DNA from: Bradyrhizobium sp. AZCC 1693
GTDB taxonomy: Bacteria; Pseudomonadota; Alphaproteobacteria; Rhizobiales; Xanthobacteraceae
Length of the DNA stretch: 64,000 nucleotides
Direction: 5' to 3'
NCBI RefSeq assembly: GCF_036924745.1
Contig: NZ_JAZHSD010000001.1
Location: 930,001-994,000, forward strand
Shown here: in pieces, positions 8,183-16,914 of the stretch
Layout: the number at the start of each line of letters is the position of its first letter
Position numbering within the stretch: position 1 is the stretch's first letter
Translations under genes and position numbers: made by a program
The notes under the pieces: generated by a model
Told to the model about the DNA's origin: nothing
Database searches by the model: none
Seen by the model: only the letters and a program-made list of their open reading frames with translations

Positions 8183-9424
8183 CTACGACGCCGCGCGATG
8201 CGCCTCTTCCTGCAGGCGCGACCGCAGCGATTTTGCGGAATCGTTCGGCAGCAGCGTTGCGACCGTCACCGACGGCTCCGCGCGCGCGTCGCGCGTGCCG
8301 TGGCTGGTATGGCGCATCACGCTCGACAGCCGCCGCGCGATGGTGTGTGCCGTCTTCAGGTCGGTTTCGGCAAAGACCACGATAACCGACCCGTCTTCCT
8401 GGGCGGCGCCGAAATCCATTTGCCGCATCAGGCGGCTGATGATCCGCGCGCCGTCGAATTGCGCGCGGGGATGCTCGGGATCGAATGCAAAGCGTGCGAC
8501 CGACAATCCGCCGCCGCGTTGCTGCGTCTGGTAGATGGCGCTGGCAAAGTCACGCTCGAAGGCCTCCCGGGTGAGCAGGCCGGTCCGTGCGTCGATCAAG
8601 CCGTCGGCGTCGATGGCCTTCAGCGTGCGGCTCAGATGTGCTTCGAAGGCATGCTGGCGGATCAGCGGCAGTGCCGTTGCGACCACCTGGGCCGCGTCGT
8701 CGGCGACGATTTCGAGGTTCGGCAGATCGTAAGCCGGCGCTAGGTCGTTTGCCGTTACGACCACGGGAAGGTTGCGGAAACGGGCATCCTCCGTCAGCAC
8801 GGTGAGGAAGGCGTCGATCACGCGTGGGCTAAAACCTTCGCCGAGCACGATGCCGTCGATGTCCCTGACGTTGAGATGCTTTGCCGCCGCCTCGATCGAG
8901 AGCGCGCCGACCACGCCGGTGCGCTCGCCGAGCGCGACCGACAGCGTCGGATAGGCGCCGCCGCGGCCGATCAGCAGCACGGTGGCGTCGCGCGCCGGAT
9001 CGATATGCGACGGCGCCATCGCCGTTGCCGGTACCAGCCGGCGCATCACGGTCGCATGCAACGACCGCACGCGCAGCGCGGCACGCAGGCGGGCCACCAG
9101 ACGGTCGGAGCCGCCTTGGGTTTGCAAGGTTTGGGTTTGAAAGAAAGGAATGACGTTGTCCGGATGCGGGACCTGCGGATTAACCGAGATCAGCGGCAGA
9201 TAAGGCTGGCGTGCCGCAACGCGCGCTGCCAACTCCGCCAGTCGGGCTTCATCGGTGTCGGAGGTTGCAGCCAGCACGGCGGCCGGCTGCACCTGCTCGA
9301 CGGCGTGCACCGCATCCGCCCATTCGGTCTCGACCACCGGAAACAGCTTCCCGATTTCGAGCGTGGCGGCGAAGGACGGCCGTCTCGCGGTCGACACGAC
9401 GAGGATAGGACCTTGCTGGGACAT
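8183..9424 (-). CDS. REC-REC-GGDEF protein with degenerate catalytic site (PopA-like)
   Basis: This 413-residue protein has two receiver-like domains (about residues 5-120 and 146-260) and a C-terminal GGDEF-fold domain (about 272-413, beginning DARTGLLTREAFERDF). Both receivers lack the acceptor aspartate: the strand-3 ends read VLAATS and IVLGEG. The cyclase motif GG(D/E)EF is replaced by EDGSV (343-347), so it should not make c-di-GMP. The inhibitory-site motif RxxD (RQMD, 334-337) sits exactly five residues before it, as in active cyclases. This matches Caulobacter PopA, a c-di-GMP receptor derived from PleD. A receptor role here is inferred. Confidence 0.72.
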   Translation of the reverse strand: MSQQGPILVVSTARRPSFAATLEIGKLFPVVETEWADAVHAVEQVQPAAVLAATSDTDEARLAELAARVAARQPYLPLISVNPQVPHPDNVIPFFQTQTLQTQGGSDRLVARLRAALRVRSLHATVMRRLVPATAMAPSHIDPARDATVLLIGRGGAYPTLSVALGERTGVVGALSIEAAAKHLNVRDIDGIVLGEGFSPRVIDAFLTVLTEDARFRNLPVVVTANDLAPAYDLPNLEIVADDAAQVVATALPLIRQHAFEAHLSRTLKAIDADGLIDARTGLLTREAFERDFASAIYQTQQRGGGLSVARFAFDPEHPRAQFDGARIISRLMRQMDFGAAQEDGSVIVVFAETDLKTAHTIARRLSSVMRHTSHGTRDARAEPSVTVATLLPNDSAKSLRSRLQEEAHRAAS

Positions 9425-9513
9425 GTTGAGAACTCGGATCAGGCGCGCATCTGGAGCCAGCGATCCTAATTCGCGGCGCTTAATGCGGCGTCAACGCCGG
9501 CTGCCGGAGGCTC

Positions 9514-11019
9514 TCAGACCGCGCTGCTTCGATCGCGGAATGCTTCCACCATCAACGGGTTAAGGCCGAGTTCTGTCAGCGCGTCGCGGGCGCGCGCATT
9601 GTCGAGCGCGCGGCCGGCGAGCCGGTGGCCGCTGAGGCGGTCGGGCAATGCGGTCAACAGCGCGCCCTGGCCCAGCCGCCGCGCCCACTCCTGCAGGTCC
9701 TGCGCCAGGAACCGGTAGCCGCCGACGGCCATGACGCCGGACGGCGGCGCGGTGATGTTGATCGCGCCGGTCACGCGGTCGAGCCGTGCTGCGTAATCCG
9801 TATCGACGTAGTCGCGCGGCGGCGAGGCGATCAGGGAGTCGCTCGGCGGCGGAGGCGGCGCATAGGCCGCGACCGGCACCATCGGCCCGCGCAATCCCAA
9901 CGTGCCGCGCGGCGTCAAAACGATCTCGCCCGCGATCGACGATCCCGGCAACTCGCGCGGCGCGCCGTGGGGGCCGGGCTTGATCAGGGCCGGCGAGCCG
10001 TCCTCTGCGATCCGGCGCGCGCCGAACAATCCGGCCTCGCCGAACAGATAGACATCTGTCAGCGTCGCCTGTTGCGCGGTCCAGCACGCGCTGGAGCCGA
10101 CCTGTTCCGGCGTGCGCCACAGGCCGACGACATTGCGCAGGCTTGGCATCCGCGCGGCGAGGTCCATTTCGTCCAGCCGCAGCGCCAGTTGAGCCGGTGC
10201 AATCAGCGTATCGCAGGCCTGCTCGTTGATCTGTTGTTCCAGCGCCTCCTCGTCGAACGGATGGTGCAGCACCAGCGTTCCACCCGACAGCAGCCAGACC
10301 GCCAGCGACGAGGCGAGGCCGGCAAACGACATCGGCGAGAAAGCCGACAGGACCGTTGCGCCCTGCGGCACGTCGCTTTCGAGCGACATCGCAAGGCCGC
10401 CGGCAATCAGGCCGAGATGGGCGCGCGGAACCGGCCGAAAGCCGTCCGGGGTGACGTCGAAGGAAATCAGCGCCGCCTTGCGGCCGTCCTGGATCACGGC
10501 GCGCGAGGTCAGGGATTCCCGGAAAATCGCGTTGTCGAGCGAGGCCATGCCTTCGGGAAGGTCGCTGCCGAAGCCGCAGACATGGCGGATCGAGAACGCC
10601 TCGGCGGCGGCGTTCATGGCGATGTCCGAATAGACCACGCCGTCGACCTTGCCCGAGGTCACGATCCCCCGCGCGGCGGTGCGGTTGAGCGCCATGGTCA
10701 ATTCCGACTGCCGCCAGAGCAGCGGCAGCACCGCGACGACGAGGCCGGCGCGGAAGGCGGCGAGCACGGTGAGCGCGAATTCGATGGTGTTGGGCAGTTG
10801 AACCGCGATTACGGAATTGGCCGGCAGGCCGGATTCGATGAAATGCGCTGATAGCGACGAGATCATGCGGTCGGCCTGCGCGAAGGTAAGACGCTTCGGC
10901 GGCTGCCCCGTGATGCGCTGCTTGTTGAGGGGATCGACCAGCGCCAGCGCATCCGGCTGTCGCGCCAGGTTCCGTTTGAACAACGTGTCGAGCGTTGGCG
11001 AAGCGGTGGGCTGGGTCAC
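9514..11019 (-). CDS. AMP-binding (acyl-CoA synthetase-like) protein lacking the P-loop
   Basis: The protein has 501 residues and follows the ANL adenylating fold: a start like LFKRNLARQPDALALVD, then LTFAQAD, VAVQLPN near 73 and AAFRAGLVVAVLPLLW near 88. The phosphate-binding motif expected as (S/T)SG(S/T)TGxPK is replaced by SFDVTPDGFRPVPRAH (186-201). The conserved YxTGD is replaced by DYVDTDYAARLD, and the C-terminal catalytic lysine region is not evident. It is therefore probably not a normal acyl-CoA ligase. It follows the peptide-binding-protein gene by 44 bp on the same strand. Confidence 0.7.
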   Translation of the reverse strand: MTQPTASPTLDTLFKRNLARQPDALALVDPLNKQRITGQPPKRLTFAQADRMISSLSAHFIESGLPANSVIAVQLPNTIEFALTVLAAFRAGLVVAVLPLLWRQSELTMALNRTAARGIVTSGKVDGVVYSDIAMNAAAEAFSIRHVCGFGSDLPEGMASLDNAIFRESLTSRAVIQDGRKAALISFDVTPDGFRPVPRAHLGLIAGGLAMSLESDVPQGATVLSAFSPMSFAGLASSLAVWLLSGGTLVLHHPFDEEALEQQINEQACDTLIAPAQLALRLDEMDLAARMPSLRNVVGLWRTPEQVGSSACWTAQQATLTDVYLFGEAGLFGARRIAEDGSPALIKPGPHGAPRELPGSSIAGEIVLTPRGTLGLRGPMVPVAAYAPPPPPSDSLIASPPRDYVDTDYAARLDRVTGAINITAPPSGVMAVGGYRFLAQDLQEWARRLGQGALLTALPDRLSGHRLAGRALDNARARDALTELGLNPLMVEAFRDRSSAV

Positions 11020-11063
11020 GGCGTTACTTCGGCTCTGTCACGGGGTTGCATCACTTGGTGAGT

Positions 11064-12923
11064 TCACTTCGTTCCCGGCTTCTGCCACCAGGTTTCCGGC
11101 AGATAGCCCGTCAACGCGGTCGCTCTGGGTTGTTCTATCCGATTCCAGCGCGCGATCCATTGCTCCTGCACGTTAATAACGGGGATAGCGTAGAAGCCAG
11201 ACATCAGGGCGCGGTCGAGCGCCCGCACCGCGGAGAAGAAGGCCGGGCGCTCGCGCGCCTCGAGCAGCGCCGCAATCAGGGCGTCGATGGCGGGCTCCTT
11301 GGCTCCCATGTAATTTCGCGTGCCGGGAATGTCGGCGGCCTGGCTGCCCCAGTAGAAGGACTGCTCGTTGCCGGGGGACAGCGATTGATCCCAGCGGTTC
11401 TGCAGCATATCGAACTCGTAGCCGAGCCGGCGCTGGTCGAACTGCACGGGATCGACTGCGCGCACGCTGGCCTCGATGCCGGCCCGCTTGAGGTCGCGCT
11501 GATAGGCCAGCGCGATCCGCTCCTGATCGCGCGTCGTCACCAGGATTTCGAAGGTAAAGGGGATTTTGGTCGAACGCTGCCGCAACACCGTTCCATCGAG
11601 CTCGTAACCGGCTTCCGACAGCAATTTGAGCGCGCTGCGCAGCGTCGTGCGGTCGCGCCCCGATCCGTCGGTGACGGGCAGGCGGTAGCTGCCGTCGAGA
11701 ATATCCGGCCGGATGCGCGCGGTGAACGGTTTCAAAAGCTCGCGCTCGCGATCGTCGGGTGGACGGCTATAGGCAGACAGTTCGGACCCTGCGAAGAAGC
11801 CGGCTGCGCGCGCATAGAGCCCGAAAAAGTAATTGCGGTTGATCCACTCGAAATCGAACAGCAGCGTCAGCGCCTGCCGCACGCGGATATCCGAAAACAC
11901 CGGACGCCGCGTGTTGAACACCAGGAATTCCGATGGCTGCGGCATCCCGGTCTTGATGGTATCGCGGATCACCTCGCCGTTGTGGGCAGCCGGAAAATCA
12001 TAGCCGTCGTGCCAGCGCAGTGGTTCGTGCTCGACACGAAAGTCGTAGAGGCCGCGCTTGAACGCCTCGAACAGGCCGTTGGATTCGCGATAGAAGTCGA
12101 GCCTGATCTCGTCGAAGTTCCACAAGCCACGATTGACCGGCAGGTCGCGGCCCCAGTAATCGGGATTGCGGGTCAGCGTGACGCTGGCCCCAGGCTTGAC
12201 CGCAGTGACGCGATAAGGGCCCGAACCGATCGGCCCGGTCATGGTCGTTTCCTCGAATGTTGCGGGATCGACCGCGTGCCGCGGCAGGACCGGCATCAGG
12301 CCGAGGATCAGCGGTAGCTCGCGGTCATTGGCGCCGCCGAAATCGAACCGCACCGTGAGCGGGTCGGGCGCCTCGGCCTTCGCGACCTTGGAATAATACT
12401 GGCGGTGATTGGGACGGCCCTTGTCGCGCAGCAGCTCCCACGAAAACAGGACATCGTCCGCCGTGACCGGCTTGCCATCGGCGAAGCGCGCTTTGGGGTC
12501 GAGGCGGAAGGTGACATAGCTGCGTGCGTCGTCGGTCTCGACGCTTTTGGCCAGCAGGCCGTAGAGCGTGAAAGCCTCGTCATTGCCGCGGGTCATCAGG
12601 CTCTCGACCACCAAGCCCCGCATCTGCTGAACGGCGAGGCCGCGGACGATCTGGGGATTGAGGCTGTCGAAGGTTCCGAGGATACCCCAGACCAGGCGCC
12701 CGCCCTTCGGCGCATCGGGGTTGGCGTAGGGCATATGCGTGAAGTTGGGGGGAAGGGCCGGCGCACCGTGCATCGCCAGCGCGTGGCTTTCGGCCGCTTT
12801 TGCCTCGCAGAACGGCGCAAGCGGCGTTACACCCAGCGCGAGGGCGACACACGCCAACACACGCAGGCGGATACGCCCGCAGACGGTCACAGGCGGGCAG
12901 GGATTTGATTCGAAAATGCGCAC
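11064..12923 (-). CDS. extracellular peptide-binding protein, family 5 (YejA-like)
   Basis: This 619-residue solute-binding protein belongs to the SBP_bac_5 family of peptide ABC transporters. A signal peptide is visible (RLRVLACVALALGVTPLAPFCEAKA, about residues 18-44). The mature start ALAMHGAPALPPNFTHMPYANPDAPKGGRL is typical of the YejA subgroup, which binds oligopeptides such as microcin C. The motifs GPIGSGPYRV, NPDYWGRDLPVNRG and FNTRRPVFSDIRVRQAL fit. No permease or ATPase genes follow, so this is an orphan receptor or works with a transporter elsewhere. Confidence 0.85.
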   Translation of the reverse strand: MRIFESNPCPPVTVCGRIRLRVLACVALALGVTPLAPFCEAKAAESHALAMHGAPALPPNFTHMPYANPDAPKGGRLVWGILGTFDSLNPQIVRGLAVQQMRGLVVESLMTRGNDEAFTLYGLLAKSVETDDARSYVTFRLDPKARFADGKPVTADDVLFSWELLRDKGRPNHRQYYSKVAKAEAPDPLTVRFDFGGANDRELPLILGLMPVLPRHAVDPATFEETTMTGPIGSGPYRVTAVKPGASVTLTRNPDYWGRDLPVNRGLWNFDEIRLDFYRESNGLFEAFKRGLYDFRVEHEPLRWHDGYDFPAAHNGEVIRDTIKTGMPQPSEFLVFNTRRPVFSDIRVRQALTLLFDFEWINRNYFFGLYARAAGFFAGSELSAYSRPPDDRERELLKPFTARIRPDILDGSYRLPVTDGSGRDRTTLRSALKLLSEAGYELDGTVLRQRSTKIPFTFEILVTTRDQERIALAYQRDLKRAGIEASVRAVDPVQFDQRRLGYEFDMLQNRWDQSLSPGNEQSFYWGSQAADIPGTRNYMGAKEPAIDALIAALLEARERPAFFSAVRALDRALMSGFYAIPVINVQEQWIARWNRIEQPRATALTGYLPETWWQKPGTK

Positions 12924-13150
12924 GCGAAAGCTTTACCATAGGCTTCGGCCCCGACCTTTGGGGAATGCCAAAGATGCCTGTCGGCATTGATCTTTTCGCC
13001 TGCCGCTGTATTGAAGGCGGGCAATTGATGATGGCGGGAACAGCTGTCACGTATCCGCCTCAATTGCCAACGAGACAGCCGCCTCAGCGCGGCTAGGTGT
13101 CGGTGCCTGTAGCGGTTTCGGGCGCTGCGGTTCAGAAAGGGTTTTCCGCA

Positions 13151-13978
13151 ATGAATTTCCGTATCTTGGCCGGGTCGATCCGGCCGCATGGGCAGATCTT
13201 GGCCCTGTTGGCGGCCTCGGCATTGTCGGCAACGTTGATCGCTTCGGGCGCGCAGGCCCAGCAGGCCGCGCCCGGCGCGCCGAAGGCTGTCCAGGCCCAG
13301 GCGCCCGCTCCGGCTGCTCCGAAAGCGCCTCCGAAGGCTGCTCCCAAGGCTCCGGCTCCCGCCGGCGCCCCGGCCGCGCAAGCCCCTCCGGCCGGCGCTC
13401 CTCCCGCCGCCGCCCAGCCGCCGGAACAGCAGGTTCAGCTGATCTACGCGCCCTGGACGAAGTTCTGCCTCAAGGGTCAGGAAGCTGGCGCCAAGCAGGT
13501 TTGCTTCACCGGCAAGGACGGCCGCATCGAGTCCGGTCAACCCGTCATCGCCGCCGTCATCATCGAGCCGGAAGGCGAGCCGAAGAAGCTCCTGCGCGTG
13601 ACCCTGCCGCTCGGCATGCAACTCGTCCACGGAACCCGGATCATCGTCGACAGCAATGCGCCGCTGCAGGGCCCCTACGTCATCTGCTTCCAGAACGGTT
13701 GCATGTCCGACTACGAAGCAACCCCCGAGCTGATCGCCAGCATGAAGAAGGGCCAGAATCTCGTTGTTCAGGCGATCAATTCCAACGGCGCGCCGCTGAC
13801 GCTGCCGCTGCCGCTCGCAGGTGAATTCGCCAAGGCCTATGACGGTCCGCCGACCGATCCGAAGGTGTTCGAGGAAAACCAGAAGAAGCTGCAGGAAGAG
13901 CTGCAGAAGCGGGCTGAAGAGCAGCGCAAGAAGCTCGAGGGAGCGGGTGGCGGCGCCGCCAATCCGGCGGCGAAGTAA
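13151..13978 (+). CDS. invasion-associated locus B (IalB) family protein
   Basis: This exported 275-residue protein has a signal peptide (LLAASALSATLIASGAQAQQ). It continues with an Ala/Pro-rich linker of about 60 residues, then the IalB domain (WTKFCLKGQ, VCFTGKDGR, VTLPLGMQLVHGTRIIVD, CFQNGCMSDYEA) and a charged coiled-coil-like tail (EENQKKLQEELQKRAEEQRKK). The paired cysteines in the domain suggest disulfides. I start at ATG 13151 because AGAAAGGG lies about nine bases upstream. IalB was named in Bartonella, but in free-living Rhizobiales the molecular role is unknown. A strong terminator follows. Confidence 0.85.
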   Translation: MNFRILAGSIRPHGQILALLAASALSATLIASGAQAQQAAPGAPKAVQAQAPAPAAPKAPPKAAPKAPAPAGAPAAQAPPAGAPPAAAQPPEQQVQLIYAPWTKFCLKGQEAGAKQVCFTGKDGRIESGQPVIAAVIIEPEGEPKKLLRVTLPLGMQLVHGTRIIVDSNAPLQGPYVICFQNGCMSDYEATPELIASMKKGQNLVVQAINSNGAPLTLPLPLAGEFAKAYDGPPTDPKVFEENQKKLQEELQKRAEEQRKKLEGAGGGAANPAAK

Positions 13979-14003
13979 CAGCCGCGTCGTTCGACAAAAC
14001 ACA

Positions 14004-14034
14004 AAAGGCGCCCGAGCAGGGCGCCTTTTTTTAT
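14004..14034 (+). terminator. Rho-independent terminator after the ialB-family gene
   Basis: A 9-bp perfect stem, AAGGCGCCC (14005-14013) and GGGCGCCTT (14019-14027), with a five-base loop is followed by a run of seven T. It sits 26 bp after the stop codon. Confidence 0.93.
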
Positions 14035-14041
14035 TGCGGGC

Positions 14042-14086
14042 AAAGATGGCTAGTTCAAAGATGGCTAATTCAAAGATGTCTAGTTC
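14042..14086. repeat. 15-bp tandem repeat, three copies, at the hspQ stop codon
   Basis: The unit AAAGATGGCTAGTTC occurs at 14042-14056, 14057-14071 (one change) and 14072-14086 (one change). Read on the minus strand each copy carries the last codon and stop of hspQ or its near copy, so duplication extended the 3' end just outside the reading frame. Confidence 0.9.
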
Positions 14087-14412
14087 AGTGACGGATTACG
14101 CGGGCGATAGCCGCCCGACTTGTCCTTGACGAAGATCTCGGCCACCTGCGAATGCCGGATCGGCTCGCCGGAATCGTCCGGCAGCAGGTTTTGTTCGGAG
14201 ACATAGGCGACGTATTCGGACTCCGAATTTTCCGCGAGCAGATGATAGAACGGCTGATCCTTGTGAGGCCGCATCTCTTCAGGGATCGACAACCACCATT
14301 CCTCGGTATTGTTGAATTCCGGATCGATATCGAAAATCACGCCCCGGAATGAAAACACCCGATGGCGGACAATCTGCCCGATCTGAAATTTGGCGGTGCG
14401 CGCTTTGATCAT
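14080..14412 (-). CDS. hspQ: heat shock protein HspQ / hemimethylated-DNA-binding YccV-like protein
   Basis: This 110-residue protein matches the YccV/HspQ family: FQIGQIVRHRVFSFRGVIFDIDPEFNNTEEW, then PFYHLLAEN and YVSEQNLL. In E. coli HspQ acts as a specificity factor for Lon and was first described as binding hemimethylated oriC-region DNA. The family assignment is clear, but which activity applies here is not shown by the sequence. Its stop codon lies inside a tandem repeat. Confidence 0.9.
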   Translation of the reverse strand: MIKARTAKFQIGQIVRHRVFSFRGVIFDIDPEFNNTEEWWLSIPEEMRPHKDQPFYHLLAENSESEYVAYVSEQNLLPDDSGEPIRHSQVAEIFVKDKSGGYRPRNPSLN

Positions 14413-14535
14413 GTCCCGTCGAATAGACCATGATTGTGGCCGATGCTAGGGGCAATAGGACGAATTAACCTTTACGCGTGGTGGCCGGATCCAGTGCCAT
14501 GCCCCAGAAATCACTGACGAAAAGACGTTTCCGAG

Positions 14536-15489
14536 ATGGTCGATATCCTCAACCTCGCGCTTCCCTATTTTGGATTGATTTTTATCGGCTTTGCCTGCGG
14601 CAAGACCAGAGGGCTGCCGGAATCGGGCCTCGCCTGGATGAACTTCTTCCTGCTGTACGTTTCTCTGCCGGCGTTGCTGTTTCGCATCATGTCGGAGACA
14701 CCGTTCGCCGAACTGAACAACCCGCCATTCCTGATCGCAACGACGATCGGCACGGTCAGCGCTTTCGTGCTGGCGATGGTGACAGGGCGGATCATCGGCG
14801 ACCTCTCGCTGCGCAAGGCGACGATCTCCGGCCTGGCGGGCGCCTACGGAAATATCGGCTACATGGGACCGGGGCTGGCGCTGGCGGTGCTCGGCAGCAA
14901 GGCGGCGGCGCCGACGGCGCTGATCTTCTGCTGCGACAGCATCTTCCTGTTCTCGATCGTGCCGCTGTTGATGGCGCTGACCAATCGTGAGCATCCGTCC
15001 TTCCTGCACGCGGTTGGCGTCGCCGTGCGGCAGATCGTGATGAACCCGCTGATCATGTCGGCTGCCGCCGGGGCGCTTGCTGCGGCGCTACATATTCAAC
15101 TGCCCGTTGCGGTCGACAAAACGCTGCTGTTCCTGCAGAACGCGGCAGCGCCGACCGCGCTGTTCGTGCTCGGCGTCACCGTGGCGTTGCGCCCGTTCGA
15201 TCGCGTGCCCTGGGAAGTCCCCGGCGTGATCGCGACAAAACTGCTGATCCATCCGCTGATCGTGTTCGGATTGATGCTGCTGTTCGGGCCGTTCGCGCAG
15301 CCCTGGGCGGCGACCGCCGTCCTGATGGCCGCACTGCCGCCGGCGCTGAACGTGTTCGTGATCGCCCGGCAGAACAATACCTGGATCGAGCCCGCGTCGG
15401 TTGCCGTCCTGATTGGCACCTTCGCCTCGGTGGTCACGCTGACCAGCGTGATGTGGTTCATCCAGAGCGGGCGGCTGGTGTTCCCATAA
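14536..15489 (+). CDS. AEC family transporter
   Basis: This 317-residue integral membrane protein belongs to the auxin efflux carrier (AEC) family of secondary transporters. Around ten hydrophobic segments run through it, for example LALPYFGLIFIGFACG, WMNFFLLYVSLPALLFRI and LAGAYGNIGYMGPGLALAVLG. The last of these contains the conserved glycine-rich crossover region. Bacterial members export or import small organic acids such as malate or malonate. The substrate cannot be read from the sequence. Confidence 0.85.
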   Translation: MVDILNLALPYFGLIFIGFACGKTRGLPESGLAWMNFFLLYVSLPALLFRIMSETPFAELNNPPFLIATTIGTVSAFVLAMVTGRIIGDLSLRKATISGLAGAYGNIGYMGPGLALAVLGSKAAAPTALIFCCDSIFLFSIVPLLMALTNREHPSFLHAVGVAVRQIVMNPLIMSAAAGALAAALHIQLPVAVDKTLLFLQNAAAPTALFVLGVTVALRPFDRVPWEVPGVIATKLLIHPLIVFGLMLLFGPFAQPWAATAVLMAALPPALNVFVIARQNNTWIEPASVAVLIGTFASVVTLTSVMWFIQSGRLVFP

Positions 15490-15588
15490 AGCGTGGCGCG
15501 GGTTCTCGAACCACAAAATCGCGAAAACAACCCCATGCAAAGTAGAATGGGCCCCGGCTCGCAGCACTCGGGCCGCTTGCGTCCGGGC

Positions 15589-16779
15589 CTAGCTGACGCG
15601 TTTCCAGGTCGGCGCCAGCCCCTCGCGCATCGCAAGCCGTCGCAGCGGGCCGAACGAGCCAAGGAGATGCATGCCTGCAGCGCGCAGCGATTGCATGGGC
15701 AGGAAGTCGCTGAGCAATGAACGGTTGGCGACATCGATGGCAATCAGCCGGCTCGCGACGTCGGCGCGGCGGGCGGACTGATAGCGCGCCAGGACGGCCA
15801 GCGATCCCGGATCTTCGCCGAGCGAAATCGCGCTGCCTGCGATGTCGGCGATATCGGCAGCGTCGCGCAATCCCATGTTGAGGCCCTGCGCGCCGATCGG
15901 CGGCACCACATGGGCGGATTCGCCGACCAGCGCGACACGATGGCTGGCGAATTGCGCAGGCCGCTCGATCGTCAGCGGAAACAGGTTGCGCCCGGCTTCG
16001 ACCTGGACGCGGCCGAGAATGGAGTGCGACTGTTTTTCCGCGGCTTCCGACAATTCGTCGTCGCCGAGCGACATCAGCCGCTCGGCTTCCCTGGCCGCCG
16101 AGACCCACACCACGCTGCAGCGGTTGCCGGGCAGGGGCACGAATACGCACGGACCCTGCGAGGTGTGAAACTCAGTGGAGATGCCGTTGTGCGGCCGCGA
16201 ATGGGAAATGTTGAAGGTCAGCGCCGACTGATGCAGGTCGCGGCGGCTGATCCCGATTCCGGCCGCCGCGCGCGACGGCGATTGCCGCCCGTCGGCGCCG
16301 ATCACCAGCCGCGCTGCAAGCTGCTCGCCCTTGCTCGTATGGATAACGACGGTCGCATCCTGCGGGTCGATCGTTGCCGCCGCATCGTCAAATCGGGTCA
16401 GGTTCGAAAGCCCGGCGGCGCGCTCTTCGAGGGCGACCATCAGCGAGCGGTTGTCGATGTTGTAGCCGAACTGTTCGAGACCGATCTCGTCCGAGGAAAA
16501 CCGCACCTCGGGCGCGCGGATCAGCCGGCCGGTGTCGTCGACGAGGCGCATGGTCCGCAAGGCGGCCGCCTTGTCACGGCAACGGGACCAGACATCCAGA
16601 CGTTCGAGCAGATCGGTGGAAGCCCCCAACAGCGCCGTGGTGCGATTGTCGGCATAGGGGACGCGGCGGGCGAGCAGGGCGGTTCTCGCGCCGGTTGCGG
16701 CGAGCGCGATGGCCGCGGTCAACCCCGCCGGCCCGCCACCGATCACGGCGGTGTCATAAATTTGCGATGCATCATTCAT
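15589..16779 (-). CDS. UbiH/UbiF-family FAD-dependent hydroxylase
   Basis: The protein has 396 residues. It carries the dinucleotide-binding motif VIGGGPAG near the N-terminus, the middle DG motif VIGADGRQSP, and the C-terminal FAD-contact motif VALVGESAHVVPPIGAQGLNMGL. This is the pattern of ubiquinone-pathway ring hydroxylases, which use NAD(P)H and O2. Which position it hydroxylates is not certain, because alphaproteobacteria use one broad-specificity enzyme (UbiL) or several paralogues. It stands alone, divergent from the phosphatidylcholine synthase gene. Confidence 0.85.
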   Translation of the reverse strand: MNDASQIYDTAVIGGGPAGLTAAIALAATGARTALLARRVPYADNRTTALLGASTDLLERLDVWSRCRDKAAALRTMRLVDDTGRLIRAPEVRFSSDEIGLEQFGYNIDNRSLMVALEERAAGLSNLTRFDDAAATIDPQDATVVIHTSKGEQLAARLVIGADGRQSPSRAAAGIGISRRDLHQSALTFNISHSRPHNGISTEFHTSQGPCVFVPLPGNRCSVVWVSAAREAERLMSLGDDELSEAAEKQSHSILGRVQVEAGRNLFPLTIERPAQFASHRVALVGESAHVVPPIGAQGLNMGLRDAADIADIAGSAISLGEDPGSLAVLARYQSARRADVASRLIAIDVANRSLLSDFLPMQSLRAAGMHLLGSFGPLRRLAMREGLAPTWKRVS

Positions 16780-16914
16780 ATTAGGACAATTGACGTTCGG
16801 AGCGGCATTTTCAAGCCATCAACCGGCCGAAATGTTTCCGCCCTATCGCGCGGCGGAACGCCGCAAAGCGCCGATATGCAAATCGCAGCGATTCCTGATA
16901 GCACTGCCGGAGCA

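Noticed and set aside
15910..16914. Open frame upstream of pcs in the same frame
   Set aside because: Antisense to the Ubi hydroxylase gene; the phosphatidylcholine synthase fold starts at about 16915.
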